DNA of 64,000 bases, taken from contig CAVQQQ010000009.1 in NCBI GenBank assembly GCA_963715025.1, positions 620,001 through 684,000 on the forward strand. Reading direction: 5' to 3'. Positions 60,566 through 64,000 of the stretch are shown here, piece after piece. The translations under genes and the position numbers were made by a program. Position 1 is the stretch's first letter, and each line of letters starts with the position of its first letter. The notes beneath the pieces are model-generated. The model saw only the letters and a list, made by a program, of their open reading frames with translations, was not told the DNA's origin and made no database searches. Origin of the DNA: DASSJT01 sp963715025. Lineage in GTDB: Bacteria; Actinomycetota; Actinomycetes; Actinomycetales; Dermatophilaceae.

Positions 60566-60932
60566 GAAGCACGACGTTGCCATCGGGGTCGTCGACCATT
60601 GCGGCGTACGGGCCCGCGGTCTGCGTGGGTGGCATACGGCTGGGATGGCCGGCGGCGACGAGGTCAGCCCAACGCTGGTCGACGACGGCCTTCTCGCCCA
60701 CATAGAACTCGAGGAGCTGCTGGTAGCCCCCAGCCGGGCGGGTCCACACTGGATCGTAGGTGGCCGCGAACGATGTCGTCAGCAGCAGACTGACGCCGCT
60801 GCCCATTCGATGAATGACGACAGGTCGACCGGACACTGGATCCGGGAGGTCGAGACCAAGGTCGCGATAGAACGCGATCGACGTCGCAAGGTCGCGGACC
60901 TCGAGGATCAGCATGCTGAGCTGGATCTCCAT
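60510..60932 (-). CDS. VOC/glyoxalase-family protein
   Basis: A 140-residue VOC protein. LSMLILEVRDLATSIAFYRDL GLDLP is the N-terminal module, LLEFYVGEKAVVDQRWADLV AAGHP the second, and MVDDPDGNVVLL the final metal strand. Typical small glyoxalase/bleomycin-resistance fold, function open. ATG 60932 is used; GTG two codons upstream is possible. It points at the hybrid gene. Confidence 0.82.
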   Translation of the reverse strand: MEIQLSMLILEVRDLATSIAFYRDLGLDLPDPVSGRPVVIHRMGSGVSLLLTTSFAATYDPVWTRPAGGYQQLLEFYVGEKAVVDQRWADLVAAGHPSRMPPTQTAGPYAAMVDDPDGNVVLLTSDEAARVDKHLPATGP

Positions 60933-61139
60933 CCGCACACTTTCCCACCCGCACGGGTGGGCCAACGGCGCCGCACCCACGGCCTCGGCAGGTGGGGGTT
61001 CGATCGACGGTAGACCCGTTGCCAGATCGCCGCGGCACCCACAGGCACCGTGTGGAGCCAGTGCTGCGGTCGAAGGCAGCAGCGGTATTAGTCGAGCCCG
61101 ATGCTGGCAGCCACGGCACGCTGATCGCCGACCCGCCCG

Positions 61140-61344
61140 CCGGTTCCCTCCGCCGGGCCTCCGCACTGGCCGCGGTTTCGCATTCTGGCAAGTACGCCGC
61201 GCTGCACCCGTGCCGTTGGCCGGCGAAATGGGGGTGGCGATCATGACCGAGGGGCGCCCCTTCTCCAACGCCAAGGCCAAGCGGGAGCTCGGCTGGGAGC
61301 TGCGCTACCCCACATGGCGCGAGGGCTTCAAGGAAGAGAGCTGA
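61140..61344 (+). pseudogene. SDR/epimerase C-terminal remnant
   Basis: The last 40 codons read LAGEMGVAIMTEGRPFSNAK then AKRELGWELRYPTWREGFKE ES, the conserved tail of NAD-dependent epimerase-like SDR proteins (…SNAKAKRELGWxPRYPSWReGF). Upstream in the frame no Rossmann domain is found; in the 400 bases before it only scrambled sequence occurs. The intact partner would be the usual co-transcribed oxidoreductase of ECF41 sigma factors, two bases ahead of the sigma gene. Confidence 0.75.
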
Positions 61345-61345
61345 C

Positions 61346-62269
61346 GTGACCCGGGGCGAGGAGTTCGAGGAGCTGCGGCCGCTGCTGTTCGCGATCGCCT
61401 ACCGGATCCTTGGCAGCGTGGCCGAGGCCGAGGACGCGGTCCAGGAGACCTGGCTGCGCTACCAGGCCTGCCCGACCCAGCCCACCTCGACCGAGGCCTT
61501 CCTGTCGGCCGTGGTCACCCGGGTCTCGATCGACGTGCTGCGCTCGGCCCGCGTGCGGCGGGAGGAGTACGTCGGGCAGTGGTTCCCCGAGCCGCTGCTC
61601 ACCGACCCCTACGCGGACCCGCAGCGGTCGGCGGAGCTGGCCGACTCGGTGTCGATGGCGGCCCTGTTGCTGCTCGAGCGGCTGACCCCGCTCGAGCGGG
61701 CGGTCTTCGTGCTGCGGGAGGTGTTCGGGTTCGGCTTCCCGCAGGTCGCGGCGGCGGTGAGGCGCTCGGAGCCGGCGTGCCGCCAGCTCGCGGCCCGGGC
61801 GCGACGCCACATGGACGCCGGGCGCCCTCGGTTCGAGGCCGACCGCCGGGAACGCCAGGAGCTGGCGGCGCGGTTCTTCGATGCGCTCCGGGATGGCGAC
61901 ATCCAGGGGCTGAGGGAGCTGCTGGCTGCCGACGTCCAGCTGGTCGGGGATGGGGGAGGCAAGGCGCCCGCGTTTGCCAGGACCGTGATCGGTGCCAACA
62001 ACGTGGCCCGCGTGCTCGCCTCGATCTTCCCGGTGCTCGCCCGGATCGACGCGCGAGTGGAGGCACACGAGTTGAACGGCCAGCCCGGCGCGATCCTTCG
62101 CGATCGAGACGACAAGGTGGTCGGCACGTTGACCCTCGACGTGCTCGGCGGGCGGATCCAGGCGATCCGCTCGGTGGTCAACCCCGACAAGCTCGGGCAC
62201 CTGGGCACCGTGGCGGACGCCTGGGCGATTGCCCGCGAGGCCAAGCAGGCTCGCCGGCCCAGGGACTGA
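61346..62269 (+). CDS. ECF41-type RNA polymerase sigma factor
   Basis: A 307-residue extracytoplasmic-function sigma factor. Region 2 (FEELRPLLFAIAYRILGSVA EAEDAVQETWLR), region 4 (LTPLERAVFVLREVFGFGFP QVA), and a C-terminal SnoaL-like domain with the ECF41 marks DGGGK (near 204) and NPDKL (near 278). In ECF41 the fused domain replaces a separate anti-sigma factor and modulates activity. Start GTG 61346 follows GAGAGCTGAC. Its normal neighbour, a SDR oxidoreductase, is truncated here. Confidence 0.9.
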   Translation: MTRGEEFEELRPLLFAIAYRILGSVAEAEDAVQETWLRYQACPTQPTSTEAFLSAVVTRVSIDVLRSARVRREEYVGQWFPEPLLTDPYADPQRSAELADSVSMAALLLLERLTPLERAVFVLREVFGFGFPQVAAAVRRSEPACRQLAARARRHMDAGRPRFEADRRERQELAARFFDALRDGDIQGLRELLAADVQLVGDGGGKAPAFARTVIGANNVARVLASIFPVLARIDARVEAHELNGQPGAILRDRDDKVVGTLTLDVLGGRIQAIRSVVNPDKLGHLGTVADAWAIAREAKQARRPRD

Positions 62270-62477
62270 CCCCGCGCACTCAATTCGGCAGTTCCGCTCA
62301 CCTCTCCGCGGCAGATCCGGTAAGGATGTGGCGCCGTTGACTCAAGCGATGATCGGTGTACGCGGCAACAGACGCTGGAGTCGTTTGATGTTGCATCTCG
62401 TAGGCGTTCGACGACGCCTCGACCTTCGACTCCTGGCGTCCGGCTCGGCCGAGCTCCGACCGATCGCGGTGGGGCCG

Positions 62478-63197
62478 CTAGTCTGCTTGTCCGGCTGCCG
62501 CGATGGCGTCGGCGAGATCGGCTGGCCGGCTCCACATCGGCCAGTGTCCGGTCGGCAGGTCGACCAGTTCGAGGTCGCGCAGGCGGGTTACCTCGGTGAA
62601 CATCGGGTGCCCGCCGCGAGCCAGGTCGAGCAGCCGGGCCGACGGCAGCGAGCACGCGATGATCGTGGTGGGGACATCCAGTCTCCGCTGGTCGCGCAGG
62701 TGCAGGCGGTCGCGGGCCAGGTCGCCGGGAACCGGCACCGCGCGGCTGCGGAATGTCGCAAGCCGCTGATCGTCGAGGCCGTCCAGGCTGGCCCCGCCGG
62801 CCTTGAGCTCATCCCAGGATGGCAGCGGGATGGACTCCACGTCGTCGGCGACGGACTCGTCGAAGACTGACCCGTCGGCGGCTGGACCGCTGTCGACATA
62901 GACGACGCGACGCACCGCGTCCGGCCGGCGATCGAGGACCGCGGTGGCGACCCGCCCCGCCCCGCTGTGCGCCACCAGCACAGGAGGTGCGGCCTGCCGG
63001 GCGATGACCACCTCCAGGTCGTCGGCCTGATCCGACAGCGACACCGGCAGCTCGTCCGGTGACGACGCGCCGCGCAGCGTGACCGCCTCGACCGGGTGGC
63101 CGAGCTCGGTGAGCCGGGCGGCGACCTCGTCCCAGGCCCAGGCGCCCAGCCAGTGACCGGGGACGAGGAAGAAGGTGGATCCGGTGGGCTTGTCCAT
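62478..63197 (-). CDS. Alpha/beta hydrolase
   Basis: A 239-residue hydrolase, similar in kind to the one at 23238. FFLVPGHWLGAWAWDEVAAR (with the oxyanion HWLGAW), nucleophile VLVAHSGAGRVAT, and the His in LPTGHWPMWSRP. The acidic residue is probably in the late LLDLARGG region, not certain. ATG 63197 is used; ATG 63231 would give an alternative N-terminal extension. It is divergent from the WYL regulator and may be its target. Confidence 0.82.
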   Translation of the reverse strand: MDKPTGSTFFLVPGHWLGAWAWDEVAARLTELGHPVEAVTLRGASSPDELPVSLSDQADDLEVVIARQAAPPVLVAHSGAGRVATAVLDRRPDAVRRVVYVDSGPAADGSVFDESVADDVESIPLPSWDELKAGGASLDGLDDQRLATFRSRAVPVPGDLARDRLHLRDQRRLDVPTTIIACSLPSARLLDLARGGHPMFTEVTRLRDLELVDLPTGHWPMWSRPADLADAIAAAGQAD

Positions 63198-63273
63198 GTC
63201 CTCGACGGTAGCGAAGTCGACGGTCAACCGCATGTCACTATTTCCGGCCCCTAATGTGTGCGACGATGCCGGC

Positions 63274-63963
63274 ATGAACCGCACTGAGCGACTCCACGCC
63301 CTGACCGAGTCGCTGCGCCGGGCCGGCCGCCACGGCCGCACCGCGGACAGCCTCGCCGGGGAGTTCGAGGTCAGCGTCCGGACCGTCAAGCGCGACCTCG
63401 CGGCACTGATGTCGGCGGGCCTGCCACTGTGGGCGCGCACCGGCCCGGGCGGTGGGTTCGTGCTGGACGAGCGGACCACCCTGCCGCCGGTCAACTTCAC
63501 TGCCGCGCAGGCGGTCGCCCTGTGCGCGGCGGTCGCGGCCTCGCGTGGCGCTCCGTTCGCCGACTCGGCGAGGGCGGCCACCCGCAAGGTGATCGACGCA
63601 CTGCATCCGCGCACGCGTGAACGTGTCAGGTCCCTGACGGGCCGGGTCTGGGTCGACGTCGGACCCCAGGCGCCGCGGCGCATCGTGTCGGCTCTCGAGC
63701 GCGCCCTCGCCGACCAAGTCACGGTGAACCTGCGCTACTCCGACGCCGCCGGCACCGTGACCCGTCGAGAGGTCGAACCAATGATCTTCGCGCTCACCGA
63801 CGGCCGATGGTTCCTCGTCGGGTGGTGCCGGCTGCGTCAGGACGTGCGCTGGTTCCGGCTCGACCGGGTCATCGCCGCCACCCCCACGCGCAGGGCGTGC
63901 CCCGATCGCCCTCTCTCCGCGATCGGCACCCCGCCCCGGTCGGCGCGGACCGTCGCGGTCTGA
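63274..63963 (+). CDS. YafY-type HTH and WYL-domain regulator
   Basis: A 229-residue regulator. N-terminal winged helix (RLHALTESLRRAGRHGRTAD SLAGEFEVSVRTVKRDLAAL), then the ligand-binding WYL domain, with W-x-L-like motifs (VEPMIFALTDGRWFLVGWCR) and LRRDVRWFRLDRV-type end. Effector unknown; WYL proteins bind nucleotides or single-strand DNA. ATG 63274 gives the family start. It shares a 76-base divergent promoter with the hydrolase. The remaining bases to the window end contain nothing. Confidence 0.9.
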   Translation: MNRTERLHALTESLRRAGRHGRTADSLAGEFEVSVRTVKRDLAALMSAGLPLWARTGPGGGFVLDERTTLPPVNFTAAQAVALCAAVAASRGAPFADSARAATRKVIDALHPRTRERVRSLTGRVWVDVGPQAPRRIVSALERALADQVTVNLRYSDAAGTVTRREVEPMIFALTDGRWFLVGWCRLRQDVRWFRLDRVIAATPTRRACPDRPLSAIGTPPRSARTVAV

Positions 63964-64000
63964 CAAGACTGCCAACCGGCCTGACCAAGACGACATGATC

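Overview
The window is high-GC bacterial chromosome from an actinobacterium. Supporting markers are a WhiB regulator, paired Get3/ArsA ATPases, an F420-type luciferase-like oxidoreductase, a DUF664 DinB (mycothiol-type) protein, a PPi-type phosphofructokinase and frequent GTG starts. Gene order follows the Mycobacterium tuberculosis Rv3676-Rv3721 neighbourhood: crp, MBL hydrolase, RidA, DUF4177, two ArsA ATPases, whiB4, ponA2 and a phosphoesterase on the left; asd, lysC, recR, dnaX and the SRP RNA on the right. From remembered gene content I would place it in Micrococcales, probably Intrasporangiaceae-like. That placement is inference; no 16S gene is present.

Layout. 1-11.5 kb is the conserved crp-to-phosphoesterase block. 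At 11.6 kb a tRNA-Pro(CGG) is followed by a terminator, integrase-arm-like short repeats, decayed small genes, a duplicated hairpin, a truncated aldo/keto reductase and an IS630-like scrap, which together look like the remains of an integrated element. 14-31 kb is mostly accessory: a flavin monooxygenase / kinase-like protein / class III aminotransferase cassette, class I aldolase, a second flavoprotein, membrane proteins, hydrolases, an HtrA-like protease, a cysteine-desulfurase-like protein, a secreted BNR-type protein broken by about nine frameshifts, and a CapA-like protein. 31-46 kb is metabolic and regulatory: Ser/Thr kinase plus lipoprotein, GH13 glucosidase, the lutABC lactate operon, PPi-PFK, a LytR_C-domain protein, an asd-like gene with lysC, and an ABC exporter. 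46-54.6 kb is the recR-dnaX-SRP RNA replication/repair block with an inserted copper-chaperone gene under a CsoR-type operator, followed by a large secreted CWB2-repeat protein and tRNA-Ser(GGA). 54.6-64 kb holds a DinB gene divergent from an ArsR/SRPBCC pair, propionyl-CoA synthetase, a decayed region with a LuxR ATPase fragment and an odd IS110-like hybrid gene, an ECF41-type sigma factor beside a broken SDR partner, and a hydrolase divergent from a WYL regulator.

Most notable observations. (1) The 7-mer GTATGCC/GGCATAC occurs 40 times, in coding and intergenic DNA, forces otherwise avoided ATA codons, and is missing from the most accessory stretches. (2) The asd homologue next to lysC has Ser in place of the catalytic Cys. 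(3) A kinase-fold-like protein is translationally coupled to a PLP aminotransferase. (4) A copper operator and chaperone sit where ybaB is usually found. (5) A protein with an IS110-like N-terminus is preceded by two copies of a palindromic site. I see no CRISPR array, intact prophage or complete insertion sequence. Family names come from reading motifs by eye; no database search was run.
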